Assembly: GCF_000213175.1 (NCBI RefSeq)
Contig: NW_009799099.1
Coordinates: 1,558,015-1,622,014 of the forward strand
Direction of reading: 5' to 3'
DNA from: Neurospora tetrasperma FGSC 2508
Lineage: Eukaryota > Ascomycota > Sordariomycetes > Sordariales > Sordariaceae
DNA length: 64,000 bases
Below the pieces are notes generated by a model that saw only the letters and a list, made by a program, of their open reading frames with translations, did no database searches and was not told where the DNA came from. Within the stretch, counting starts at the first letter, position 1. The number at the start of each line of letters is the position of its first letter. Positions 34,774-49,242 of this stretch are shown in pieces. The translations under genes and the position numbers were made by a program.

Positions 34774-37700
34774 ATGCCCTTTCTGCGACGCCGCGGTAAC
34801 GTGGGCAGCGAGTCTGACATGCGGCGACACACCATCCTTGACAGTCTTCCCGTACCGCCTGCCAATGGAACCCATTCGCGACCCGGCTCCGCCACCGACC
34901 TTCCGGTTCTCGTAACGACGCCAGAGGACGGAGAGGTCCCCCTATCAAGCGTTTCCGTCTCGCCCGTGACCCCGGTGACCCCGGCGACGCCAGTGATGCC
35001 CACTGTTGATCTGGAACCGACAATGTCAAGTACTGCTCCCCAGCCTACGGGCGACCCTGTCGACCACTCCCTGTCCCCCTCCGCCCCCGCAGAGACCCCG
35101 AAATCCAAGCGCTTTTCCATGTTGAGGTTTCGTAATGCATCCGACTCTCAGCTAGCGGCAAAGGCAAAGCTCCAAGCTGCCTCAGAGAAGCCGCCCCCTC
35201 TTCCGCGTCGTACGTGACTTCCCCCGTGTGCCACTCAATTGTATTCGCAGAGCAGCTACTCATGCCCTGTTTTTAAACTGTAGCTCCCGAGATCATCACC
35301 ACCGCGCCCACCCTCGAACCCGTAGTACCGAAACGACGACCCTCGAGGATGGGATTCTCCAGCCGGTTTGGTCGCAAATCCGGTGAACACCCCATGATGG
35401 AACAGGTGGATGAAACGAACGAAGATAGGACCTATCAGCGTCGAAAGAATGTGCGAACAGCTGGTGGGGACCAGGGAGGGAAGCAAATCACTTTCGACGA
35501 CTCGAGACGGCCAGTGTCCTCGCATCACGCGCCTCCCGCATACGGCGACGAAAGTACGACGACGTTGGCACTTCCCATCAATCGATTATCCGAATCATCG
35601 AGGTCAGATGCCAGCTCGGGCGATAGGGTATATGGAACCACGACGACGACCACCCATACAGTTCACACCACAACAACCTTCTTTAGGCTCCCGCGCAGGA
35701 AACAGAAGCAGCCCGAATCTTTGTTCCCTATTGCACACCTCCAAAAGAAGAACTTGGCTGAGGACTCTGATATGTCGACCTCCTCTCACGTTGCTGGAGG
35801 TTCAAACGCGCTGGCAAGGTCACGGTCTACCACCCATTTGACACCAACCCCATCTCGGCCGTCAACTCAGCATGGTGCTACAACGCCCCCAACAGGTTCT
35901 TCTACTCTGTTTTCCAAATCGAGCTCACCAGCAACTGCTCTGTTTCGACCAAGCTCACGGAATTCCGGTCGCGCGTCACCTACACGGGCACAGCTGCATA
36001 GGCGAGGTAGGTCCTCGACCCTGAGCTCCCTAGGTAAAGTCTCGCCAAGAGAATCCGCGGAGGATTACCTCGCTCCTCCGGCAACCGCCAGGGCGTCCAT
36101 GTCAACAGGCAGGAAGAGCTTCGGGGATCTTCTCGGCCTCGGCCGATTACGTCAGAACTCCAGCTCGACGCTGACCCAACAAGGAGCCATGACTCCAATA
36201 ACGCCAGCGTCGGGCAATTCAAAGAACAATTCGATACAACTTCCAAGGGACTCGATTATTCTACCAGAACGTCGTGAAGATGATACACCGGGAAAATATC
36301 TCGAACGATTGTTGGAGGTTGTCAGTCGGAGCGTTATTGCTGCAATTGTCTCCAAGGGTACAGATCAGTTTTCGCAGGCCGTTCTCCGAAGCTACATGCG
36401 CAGCTTCAGGTTCTTTGAAGATCCGATGGACATGGCTATCCGTAAGCTTCTCATGGAGGCGGAACTGCCCAAGGAGACTCAACAAATCGACCGCACCCTA
36501 CAAGCGTTTGCCAACCGCTATCATGAGTGCAACCCTGGCATCTACGCGACTGCGGACCAAGCATATTTCATTGCTTTCTCATTGCTGATCCTGCATACCG
36601 ATGTGTTCAACAAGAATAACAAGCACAAGATGCAGAAGGCAGACTACCTCAAGAACACGCGCGGAGAAGGCGTGTTTGATGAGATCCTGGAGGTGTTCTA
36701 CGACAATATCACTTATACGCCGTTCATCCATGTCGAGGATGATCTGGATATCAATGGGGAGCGTATCATTGCTCACAAGGCGAAAAAGAAGTCGATCTTC
36801 CCCCATACCGCTCCCGATCCAGCAAAACGTGTCGCCAAGGAACCGATAGATCCTTACACTCTGATCATCGACAATAAGCTGGACATCCTAAGGCCCACGC
36901 TGAGGGATGTGATGCATCTGGAGGACCCATACAGTTACCTGGGGACGGCCAGGACGCTCAACATGAAAGAACTCCACAAAACCTTCTTCAAGACTGGCGT
37001 ACTGCAGATAGTGTCAGCACGATCACGGCCAGACGCATTCATGTCTGATCAGACAGCCAACAACCCGCAAGATGCACATCCAGGCATCGTTGACATCAAG
37101 ATCACCAAGGTGGGTATCCTCTGGCGAAAGGACACCAAGAAGAAGAAGACAAGATCCCCGTGGCAGGAGTGGGGTGCCATCCTTACTGGAGCTCAACTCT
37201 ACTTCTTCCGCAACACCACTTGGATCAAGCATCTTATGCACCAGTTCGAGGACCACGTCAAAAGGGGTCATGACGGTGATCCATGCATTTTCAAACCGCC
37301 TCTGGAAGAGTTCAAGCCCGATGCGTTAATGTCAACAGATGGTGCCGTGGCACTTATGGACTCTAGCTATAAAAAGCACAAGCACGCCTTTGTTTATGTC
37401 AGGCACGGCGGGTTCGAGGAGGTCCTCCTTGCCGAGGATGAAAACGAGATGAATGACTGGCTGGCCAAGCTCAACTACGCTGCTGCCTTCAGAACATCCG
37501 GAGTGCGGATGCGGGGTGTGGTGGGGGCTAATCTCGACGGGCAAGGGCGCAGAGCCATCAGGAGGCTCGACACGGGCTCTCAGCGTATACAAACACCAAC
37601 AGGAGAAGTTTCGGTATCACGAAGCAAGATTGACCACAAGATGGCGCAAGACATACTGGCCGCTCGGAGGGCGATAATGCTACAGAAAATTGCCGATGCC

Positions 37701-39335
37701 AACGAGAAGCTCTTGCAGACAGAGAAGACACTGGAAATGCAGCTTCGGAACTCGAGGCACCTCCAAATTCTGGCACCGATTCAACCCAAGACGCGTGAGC
37801 AAATATTGCTATCCGCAGCGCGAATGGCAGCACAGCTGAAGTGGACGCGAATGGAGATTTGGAAGCTCAAATGCCACCGAGACATCTTGTTGATGGACCT
37901 CGAGGAGGAGCGCGAGATGTTGGGCATGCAAGCTGAGACTGCTATCGGCGCTTTGACACCCAGCAAGGAGCCTCTCACTAGAGAGGATACAAGAACCAGT
38001 CGCAACTCGGGTTATCCGCAGAGTCCTCAGTCTCCTGTCCAGTCCTTGATGGGCAAGGTACCTACCATTGTCAGGAAGCCAGACGAAGACTCTCCGCAAG
38101 CTGACGCTTTCCAAACACCGCCACCTAGTGCCACTGGCCCAACATCCCAGCAAAAGGAGGTAGAGTATACTGACCCCCGCAAGAAGTCGGTGTCTAGTGC
38201 TGTATCTTCCAGCCGCTCCTTGGCAGCAACCCCATCAAGAGGCTTGACTAGCTCGGGCTCAACTTCGGAAAGCAAATTTGATCAGGACGAGATCGATGCC
38301 GAAGAGCATGACCTCTTGGCGCAAGCCGGCTTGCTCGAGTCTGCTCGTCGTGGCTCAGAACAGAGGCCCCCGAGTTTGGCTACAGATACGGATGGTAATG
38401 CTCAGTCAGAGAAGGAGAAGCACAAAATCCGCCGCAGCTTTCAACGCACTCTTCGCGAGGGCGCCGGCCATATCTCTCATCACCGCAGCCGGAGGGGTAG
38501 GGATTCTGCCAGCGCTAGCGTTGTGTCAGATGAGGCCAGCCAGGAGGGTCCTGACGTACTCGTTCGCAGCACTGGCTCTTTTGTGGTACATGGCAAGAAA
38601 GCTTCGGTCATCAACTTTGGCACAGAGCTCCAGTTGCAGAACATGTCCCCGGAGGAGCGCATCCGTCACTGGAAGCAGCGCGATGACGCGTCGATTGCCG
38701 AGAGCACCGAGCGTTTCGGCTCGGAGAACGGTGGCAGCCGTGACCAGGCCATCGCGGAAGGGTCTGACTTCCGGTCCATCCTGACTGCCAGGTCAGCCTC
38801 TCACGCGCGCCGTGAGCACCGCGGCTCCGCCGCCAGCGCTAGCACTGCAACCGCTAAGAGCTTCAGAAACCTGCACAGGAAGTACTCTGCCTCCCAGCAT
38901 GCGACAACAAGGAGCGTTCCTCCTTCGTCCGCAAATCTGGCCATTCCTTCGGATGAAGAGAGTGATGCCGCCGTCAGCTTTTCAGACGGCCGACGGACGC
39001 CTCTTCCCCCGATCGAGGGCGAGTTGGAGCCAAGCGAGGAGAATGACGGGCTCCTAGGGCGACATGAGATGCTGAACATGACGCCGCCGTCCAGCAGCCG
39101 TGGTGAGAACCGCGAAACCGTCTTTTTCACCCCGCAGTCAGCTCCTGCGGCTACACGAGTTGTTTCTCCGTTACGAAGGGGAAGTGAGGAGGGTAAGGAG
39201 GTCAGCAGCAGCAGCAGCAGCGATAAGGACCATCGTCCTGCGTCGTCATCGGCAGCGGCGGCTGCGACGGACGTACTACAGGAGGGGGAGGAGTTGGTTG
39301 TGAGCCCACCACTACAAGAAGCTATCAATGCTTGA
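34774..39335 (+). CDS. Sec7-PH domain ARF guanine-nucleotide exchange factor (Yel1/Syt22-like)
   Basis: Two exons, 34774-35209 and 35284-39335, phase 1 (GTACGT donor, TGTAG acceptor, 74 bp intron), 1495 aa. An in-frame ATG at 34726 would add 16 residues. Residues about 482-631 form a Sec7 domain: the segment LPKETQQIDRTLQAF carries the catalytic glutamate (Glu543), and SLLILHTDVFNKNNKHKM is the second Sec7 motif. A PH domain follows at about 755-878 (GILWRKDTKKKK..GAQLYFFR..), then a predicted coiled coil at about 936-1040. Both termini are Ser/Thr-rich and disordered. Sec7 proteins load ARF GTPases with GTP; the Sec7-PH arrangement matches yeast Yel1 and fission-yeast Syt22, which act at the plasma membrane on Arf3/Arf6-type GTPases in polarity and endocytosis. 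The exact ortholog is inferred. Confidence 0.9.
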
Positions 39336-40354
39336 TTTTCTCTTTGTTGTTATGGTTGAGGCGATTGTTGGTGTTGGTGTTGCCGTGGTTGTTGTGTAAA
39401 AAAAAAATACCCATCTGTTTCAGAACCACATTCGCTCGCTCGATTATGATGATGCGTGCGACAGTCATCCATACATACATGATTCGAGTATATCTTATTA
39501 ATATATCCTTTATGAAAAGAAGCTTCCAAAAACAAACAAGCCTGTATATTACGCGTCTTCCTCAGACAGACTCTTCCTTTCTTGTCCCTACCTACGAAAG
39601 CAAGCACGATAGAATACCACCGTTTCTTCGTCCAAGACTCTCTCGGGCTAGCTGTGCAACAATTCCAGCGCCGGTCTTCTATTCTCTACTCATTTCCTTT
39701 CACAGCTTCTCAACTTCAGCTTTCTTAATACGTATTGGCCATTCTCTTGTTGGCAAAATCTTCTTCTTGTGTTCCAGCAAGAGATTGCACATGTTTGGCG
39801 GGTAAAACTGTGATTCATGGAGGTCTTATAGTTTCTGTGTCTGCGTGATGAGGGTCGGTTGAGTGAGATCATTTGGATGAAAAAGGTCAAAGTTGGTGTG
39901 AAAGAGGCGGCCCGGGGAGATGATACCTACCCATCCATCAAATTGTCACTAGTTTAGAGAGTGAAGAAGGAGGAGAATGGGATCGAATAAGGCTCTATTA
40001 GGCATGCATAAATTGATCGTAAAGAGTTTGTTAGTATTTATCTACGGGGAAATACCACATATTATATGAGTAAAGAGATTGTAACGGAAGAGAGATATTA
40101 CAGTAGAGCGAAATTAAGAAAGTTGTTATATTCTCTCTTTACTTGTTGCTGCGATGACTGGCTATAGCCACCGGTTGCTTCTTGAGCCAATTATACGCCT
40201 AAGCTACAGTCATAGTCAAAAAATACTGTCCCCCCTTACCATATTGGATATGTGGGGTGAGGGGACAGTATTTTTTTGATTATGAGTTTATATGAGCCTG
40301 ATCCTATCTTTTATCTTGGGTATACAGCAAAAGAAGTCGGTGCCTTTAACGTCC
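39336..40354. other. Convergent 3' region between Sec7 and SHG1 genes
   Basis: Both neighbours end here. The stretch 39960-40150 is fairly AT-rich. The one clear structure is the 66 bp hairpin element at 40215. No gene recognised. Confidence 0.5.
40215..40280. mobile_element. MITE-like hairpin, TA-flanked (66 bp)
   Basis: Near-perfect inverted repeats of about 21 bp (left TCAAAAAATACTGTCCCC at 40216, right GGGGACAGTATTTTTTTGA) enclose a short G/C-rich centre, and TA lies directly outside both ends (40213-40214 and 40281-40282). This fits a miniature Tc1/mariner-type element with a TA target duplication. It lies 75 bp beyond the SHG1 stop codon, so it may be part of the 3' untranslated region. 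A plain terminator-like hairpin is the alternative. Confidence 0.55.
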
Positions 40355-43552
<3,198 letters not shown>

Positions 43553-44477
43553 GATCAGGCCAGTGGCGGTACCGCTTGAGGTTGGAAGTGTGCGCAACGG
43601 ATCGCTCAGCCACTTATGAGGCTTTTATATAATGACCACGATACGCAGAATGGTTGCGCAAGTGAAGGGTGACCGGGACCTTAAGGCCTCATTGCTGTAA
43701 ACCTTGGTCGGCGGGGTGCCGGGAAAGTGGACGAGAGCGTAACTCGGGCAGCGTGATCGGCGGATGAAAGTTGAAAGAAGGATTCAATTCATTTCGTGAG
43801 TCGGTAAGTGACGGATACCCAGCTCCTACACTAGTCGAAGACTGTCGCTTGGGAGAAAATCGATCCCAAGTGGGCGTATAATTGGCTTGTTGGTCTCGTA
43901 TATCTACTGTATTTGGTGGTAGAGTGCTCGGAAACGCGATGCCCGGTGCAAGGAGTGAAGCGCGTTGCAGGAAGGTTGGTTGCTGGACCAGAAAGTTTCA
44001 GTGGGGGTCCTCCCGACGATCAGGGAGCCACGGGGCCAAGCGGGGCCGGTAGGCGTATCGAACAGGGGGGTGCCGTGCCTGGACTCGGGCCACCCTTTCC
44101 CTACCTACAAACGGAACAGCTGCTCAACTCAATTGAGTCACCAAGGAAGTTGATTCAAGGTTCCCTTGCGGCACGGGCCAACGGGCAGGACTTTGTTCTT
44201 CATGCTCCAGGTTAAGGGTTAGGGCCAGAGGCTCATCAGTCCGACCTTCAGAAGACGAGCTCGCCGGGACCTTACTTGTACGTACGCACGAGCCGCAAAG
44301 ACCACAGTGGGTGCTGTACGTCCACTCGACCTAACCATCATCGCGAACATTGTCATTTTGCGCTTCAACCCGCGTCGTCGTCGATCTCACCCATACAAGT
44401 AGTCGCTGCTCGAGGGGCACAGTATAACGCTGAGAAAGAGGACCGAAATCGCGGTTTCAAAAAGAAAAAAAGCAACC
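43553..44477. promoter_or_regulatory. Divergent promoter region SHG1 / small membrane protein
   Basis: 925 bp between two outward-facing start codons. Contains GTTAAGGGTTAGGG at 44211-44224, similar to two telomere-type TTAGGG units. No gene is recognised inside. Confidence 0.4.
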
Positions 44478-44942
44478 ATGGTTCACAGAATGGTCTTCTG
44501 GGCCGGCTTCGGTACGTTGCCCCGCTCGCTCACCATGGGAAATAGGACATGATTCATGAACCACATCAATCCTCCACCAATTGATACTCCACATGTTGTC
44601 ACAAACGCCCATATTCCTGGCCTATCTGTCTTACATTCTCCATCTTCATGTCGACATCATTATCGCTAACTGCCGCCTTCCAACTCTGCTCCTTCAGGCT
44701 TGGCTACCCGCGCCTGGTCATTGGGCATCGAGCGACGACCCATCCTCGGCAGGTCTACCCTCTGGGGCTACCCCGTCTTCGCGGCCATCGGCGCCAGCTT
44801 CGGCTATTGGGTTCAGGGAGTGGACGAGCGACAGCAAGCTATACTTCAGGAGCGCAAGCAGGCCATTCTCGACAAGAGGGCGCGGAGGGCGGCGCGGCAG
44901 CAGGAGCAGGCCCACGGTGAACCCGAGGCGGCGGCGCATTAA
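44478..44942 (+). CDS. Small single-span protein, probably mitochondrial inner membrane
   Basis: Two exons, 44478-44511 and 44698-44942, phase 1 (GTACGT donor, TTCAG acceptor, branch GCTAAC, 186 bp intron), 92 aa. It begins MVHRMVFWAGFGLATRAWSL, has Arg/Trp-rich amphipathic character, then a GYPVFAAIGASFGYWVQGV segment able to cross a membrane once, then a charged helical tail (ERQQAILQERKQ..) to an Ala/Glu-rich end. Size, basic N-terminus and GxxxGYW motif fit small accessory subunits of respiratory complex I in fungi (for example of the NUUM kind), but this is an impression from memory. The short first exon and good splice sites support a real gene too small to notice otherwise. Confidence 0.7.
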
Positions 44943-45502
44943 AAGGGCTGATACGGATTCTCAAAGTTCCCGGTAAAACGGTACGGGGCGAGGGAGAAGG
45001 ATAACCGACATCGATGGACGCCGAAATGGGATGGGGAAGTCTGAGAGTGGGACCTCATGGAATCACAGTACACTGGGGAAGAGAGAAAGAGGGACGCAAG
45101 GGCAGATAGATAGATGGGCAGGAAAGGGAACCCACAGGACCTTTACGGCACGCCCAGCCATCGAAGAAGGGAAGTCAGCACATGATAGACATGCTACAGG
45201 CAGACACAGCAAGCAGGTAAACAAGTGTCTTGACAGTCGAGCTCATTTGAATTCAATGCTCTGATCTCCCTTCCCGTTTTTGCCTTTCCCTTTCCCTTCC
45301 TCTTCTTCCTCGGTTATTTGCCCCAGGTTCGCTTCGCCGCAAACTATGCGGTGGTGTTGTAAGCCCCGTTTAAGATCCAGGTATCTCTATTTACCTACTC
45401 TAGCTCTGTGACCTAGCTGGCGCGCCACCACCAGCTAACAACTCTTGCAGTTTTCTGCCTATCTCCTTCATCTCACCGTCGCCCTTTCCTATGCTCTGCC
45501 GT
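44943..45502. other. Convergent 3' region
   Basis: 560 bp between the 3' ends of the small membrane protein gene and GCD2; contains short AGAT and CCCTTTC repeats only. Confidence 0.5.
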
Positions 45503-46950
45503 TCAAGCAATGGTAGGATCCTCCCGCTTCCTCAACAGCGTCAAAATAGCCTGCGCCGGAGCGAAATCTGTACCGCTCTCAAACTCGGTAATGACACCCG
45601 CAATGTACTTGCTGTGTGTGTTATCAAACATCAGCCGGAACGACTCAGCCGAGCATCGCTCGGGGTCAATCTCGTTGTAGGTGAGCGAGTCCACCGACAC
45701 ACGCTCGCGGTCAAAGTTGATAGTCTCGCAGAGGGCCACCACCTTGACGTTGGCGGCAGAAGCGGCCATGGCGACGTCCGCCGTTCCCGCGGGGGCATGC
45801 AGAGATCCGTTAGCGAAGATGGCCTCGGTGCCGAGCAGCACGTTGCTCGCCCGCTCAAGGTGCGCCCGCACGCCGCCGAGGTTGGGCGAGTAGAAGACGC
45901 GGATGCCGGCCTGCTGTAGCGTCTTGGCGAGCTCCTTGCCGCCCTGGTCGTACGGGTCATCAATGACGGACACGGCAAAGCTTTTCCCGTTGGCCTTGGC
46001 CCGCAGAATGGTCTTCTCTACCAGCCGGTGGCGGCCGTACGTGAGGACGACGCCGTCCTCGTCGATGAGCTCGGCGGCGTTTTTGGAGATGACCACCTCG
46101 GCCAGGGTGATGCGCTCGTTGATAAAGATGTCGATAAACTCGAGGAGGGACTCCTTTGCTTCGTCCTCGGGGGTGTCGATGTCGAACTTGTTGACTTGGG
46201 ACTTGAGGAAGCGGATGGCGTTACCCATGGAGAAGGACATGGGACGGCATTCGGTCAGATACTCAATCTGGGGGTTCAAAACATGCGGGACAAAGTGGCG
46301 TGACAGTGAATTTCCCTTTGGTGTTTCGTACGACTCAATAACCTATTGTATGTTTGGTCAGTCTCCAGTCCACACAGTCCGGGAATAAGGTTGCCAACCT
46401 TCTTGAACGCCAAAAGGGTCGCCTCCAGCCTGGCAATGCTATCCTTCAGCGCAAAAGTAGCCATCTGCTGGCCGACCGCCAGCACGGCAGGGTGCACGTC
46501 CTTGTGCGCCTGCGACGTCTGTATCCGCTTGGCCATGGGCACATGGCTAAAGCACTCGGGAATGCTACTCCTCGGATCCTCCTTGATGATGGCAACCGAA
46601 GGCCGCCTTCCGTTCACGGACGGCCTGCGACCGGGCACAGATTTACCCTGTTGCTGAGACCCCGCGGATTGACTACCCTCCTGCTTGCCGCCCTTGCCGC
46701 TCTTGCCCCCCTTTGCATCTGCTACTGCGGCCGCTGGTGGGACTTCCTTCACTTCCTTTGCCTTTGCCCGTCGTGCTGCCTTCTCGGCCTTGGCCTTGGC
46801 TTTTAGCTGGGCGGGAGTGAGCTTCTGTTCGCCGGCGGTGTCTCCTCCGGTAGTAGCTGGTGTGTTGGCGACAGCGGGCTTAGCTTGTTGTTTCCCCTTC
46901 TCCTGTGGTGCGGGAGCCCCAGCGGGAGCCCCGGTGGTTTCGATAGCCAT
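45503..46950 (-). CDS. gcd2: Translation initiation factor eIF2B subunit delta (Gcd2)
   Basis: Two exons, 46950-46399 and 46342-45503, phase 0 (GTTGGC donor, AATAG acceptor, 57 bp intron), 463 aa. Residues 1-105 are a low-complexity Lys/Ala/Gly-rich tail, with the segment KLKAKAKAEKAARRAK-like typical of the delta subunit. Residues from about 125 form the eIF2B alpha/beta/delta domain: HPAVLAVGQQMATF, the central SMGNAIRFLKSQV, the Rossmann-like FAVSVIDDPYDQGGKELAKTL, and VLLGTEAIFANGSLHAPAGT near the regulatory ligand pocket. The C-terminus (IDPERCSAESFRLMFDNTHSKYIAGVITE) matches the family. eIF2B is the exchange factor for eIF2 and the delta subunit takes part in sensing phosphorylated eIF2 during amino-acid starvation. 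It is encoded opposite to its neighbour and ends against the small membrane protein gene. Confidence 0.93.
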
Positions 46951-47779
46951 TTGTTGTTGTATGAAGATGCGATGTGCTTGGCGAAGTGTCGCAACTGTTG
47001 TTTAAAGATCAGATGGGATCCGATTGGGTGAAGGGCGCAGTAAATTTTGCGTCGCGAGTTGACGAGTAGCTGAGGACTCGAGTGACAGACAATGAACAGC
47101 CGAGTTTGTGCTTTGAGATACCAAATAACCGTACCGATGCACAGGGGGTGCTGATAGCGATGGTTGTCCCTTTTTCCCTCTTTTCCGTTTTGTTGCGTCA
47201 GCACAATGCTAACTCTCAAAGTGCTCAGTGCAAGATCATCTGCCAGATTCTGAGAACTGAGTCACGGATGCGTTCAAGAGGTCGTACCGCCAAAAACACC
47301 ACCCCGCGCTCCGCTTTTTGTCAGATACCAGCCAATCACCAGCCGCAGATTCCGTCCGACCTAGCCAACGTCACTCAAGAACTCAACTTGTTGCTCCAGT
47401 TCGTTGCAATTCATTAACCGCCTCCTCACTTTCAAATACTACTTATTCAATATAGTCTCGCTCCCAAGATGTCTATGGCAGACAGTACACGGATCAGCTA
47501 TAAATCAAAGCCTCACCGCTAGAGACTCACCCGGAACCCTCCAGCTTGATCGGTAGACTGTTTGTTATCTTTCAATTAGTACGCAGACGTCGGACCTGAG
47601 TTCCGTTCTCCATCTAGCATTGTAACATATCGATCCGGTCCATACTTGTACATATTTACATTGCACTGAGAGCTGCACGCTCAAAGCGCCATACTCCCAC
47701 TTTGCACGACCTCTATAACAACCCAAGCAAACCAACATATAACCTCGTATTCCGACAAGCTAGCCATCTCCAACGGCGC
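46951..47779. promoter_or_regulatory. Promoter of GCD2 and 3' flank of mtIF3
   Basis: 829 bp; transcription of GCD2 starts here on the minus strand, and the mtIF3 gene ends at 47780. No gene of its own recognised. Confidence 0.4.
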
Positions 47780-48637
47780 TTATTCATCCTTCTCCTCCTT
47801 CTCCTCCTCCTCAGCCGCTGCATCCTCCTTGTTCTTCTTAGGCGTAGGGCCTTGGAAGACCATCCTCACTACCTTCCCAACCTGTCCATCCATCGGCTTC
47901 ACCTCCTGAACCTTGGGTACCTCGGCAACCGCCTCCCTAATCATGCGCACCACTTCCTGGCACTCCTCCTGCGTCGCCGTCTTCTTCTGCTTCTTATCCT
48001 TCTTTTGCAGCAGCATGATTTCCACCCTGTGACCCTTCCGCAAGAAATTCTGGAGCTGCCGTGTGCGGAATCCCAAGTCGTGCGCCGCAATTGCCCAGTT
48101 GATCTCCAGCTCCTTCTTGCTCACTTGCTTTCTGCGTTCCTCCTTGGCCTTGGCCTGCAGAGCAGCGGCCTCGGCGCGGCGGTCGACGATGACGCACACG
48201 GGCCAGTCGGGCAGGTTTTCGTCTTTCTCAGGCTCGGGCTCGCCGGGCTTTGGCTTGGGCGGCGCCCATACCATAGCCAAGCTGTATCGGATGCGATCCA
48301 ACCGGTTGATAATGTCCGCTGGCCGTTGCTTCTCCGTGAGCCTGCCGTCTAGGCCGCGCAGGTATACCCAGGGTTCTTTAATCGCCAGGTCGCGGGGCAG
48401 GCCGGCGTCCTTCTTCTCGTCTTGACCGGGTTTTCGTTTTCCCCATTTCACCTGGAGAGCGCCTTGAGTCGAGAATGGGCATCGTGTCTGGTTGAGGATG
48501 GTAGCAGTCGCGGCGGCAACTGAGAGGCGAGGAAGTAGGATCGTCTGGAGCAGCAGGGGTGCTGAAGCGGAGGCGCTTTCGAGGAAGACCCTCCGAAGGG
48601 CAGCTGCGGAATTGTAGAGGCAAGGGGAGGCTCTCAT
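47780..48637 (-). CDS. Mitochondrial translation initiation factor IF-3
   Basis: Intronless, 285 aa from the ATG at 48637. The frame is open to another ATG at 49000, but the 48637 start gives a proper mitochondrial presequence (Arg/Ser/Ala-rich, no acidic residues for about 50 residues, followed by FSTQG). The IF-3 C-terminal domain is seen at about residues 173-215: KKELEINWAIAAHDLGFRTR, QNFLRKGHRVEIMLL. The N-terminal domain occupies about 75-150 (LRGLDGRLTE..). The C-terminus is Lys/Glu-rich. IF-3 helps dissociate the mitoribosome and proof-reads the initiator codon. It is divergent from the inner membrane protease gene IMP1, 605 bp apart. Confidence 0.85.
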   Translation of the reverse strand: MRASPCLYNSAAALRRVFLESASASAPLLLQTILLPRLSVAAATATILNQTRCPFSTQGALQVKWGKRKPGQDEKKDAGLPRDLAIKEPWVYLRGLDGRLTEKQRPADIINRLDRIRYSLAMVWAPPKPKPGEPEPEKDENLPDWPVCVIVDRRAEAAALQAKAKEERRKQVSKKELEINWAIAAHDLGFRTRQLQNFLRKGHRVEIMLLQKKDKKQKKTATQEECQEVVRMIREAVAEVPKVQEVKPMDGQVGKVVRMVFQGPTPKKNKEDAAAEEEEKEEKDE

Positions 48638-49242
48638 GATGGACTCGGCTTGTTGGTGCGTCGGGAAGAGTTCGCGATGAGGTTGAGGAACTCGAGGAAG
48701 GGTTGAGAATGTCGAGGAAGGTTGAAGTTGTCGTCGCGGGGAAAGAAGAAGAGGATCTGTGGCAGTTGACGAGCCTACACTAAACCAGAAACACTCTGGA
48801 TCGAGGAGCGCAATTGCAGATCCGGAGCATTTCGAGCCAACCACGGAGCTCCAATTCGAAGCTCCCCTGCACTGTGCACGGGCACCCTTGAGCGCCCCAC
48901 ACCTAAGTACCTGGTATTCCCGCGAGCCTCCTGCACGCCCACGAACCGTCTTCGGCCCCACGATCCGGTCGGCCGCCAGTGCTTTGCATATCGCTTTCAT
49001 GATCCTGGGGGAGCGAGTCTGAACACCCGCGTCGACATTCTCATGGAACGGCTGATGGTCATGAGCTATAGTTGCGACTTCTTACACGAAAAAGCTCTTC
49101 GACCGTAGGCTCACTCACTGCTTCAGCAAATTCCAATTCGAATACTCTGAATTTTTCAGATTCACTTTACGACTCCAAGTCGTCGGGGGACCTCCTCACA
49201 TCCCGTCCCGTTCATCGGTTCGGGTCACATCCATAACCACCC
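48638..49242. promoter_or_regulatory. Bidirectional promoter mtIF3 / IMP1
   Basis: 605 bp between the starts of two nuclear genes for mitochondrial proteins, transcribed in opposite directions. No motif was identified, though the pairing suggests shared control. Confidence 0.45.

Noticed and set aside
48638-49000. Longer mtIF3 start at ATG 49000
   Set aside because: It would put a Cys/Gly-rich unconserved stretch ahead of a proper mitochondrial presequence; more likely the promoter and leader.
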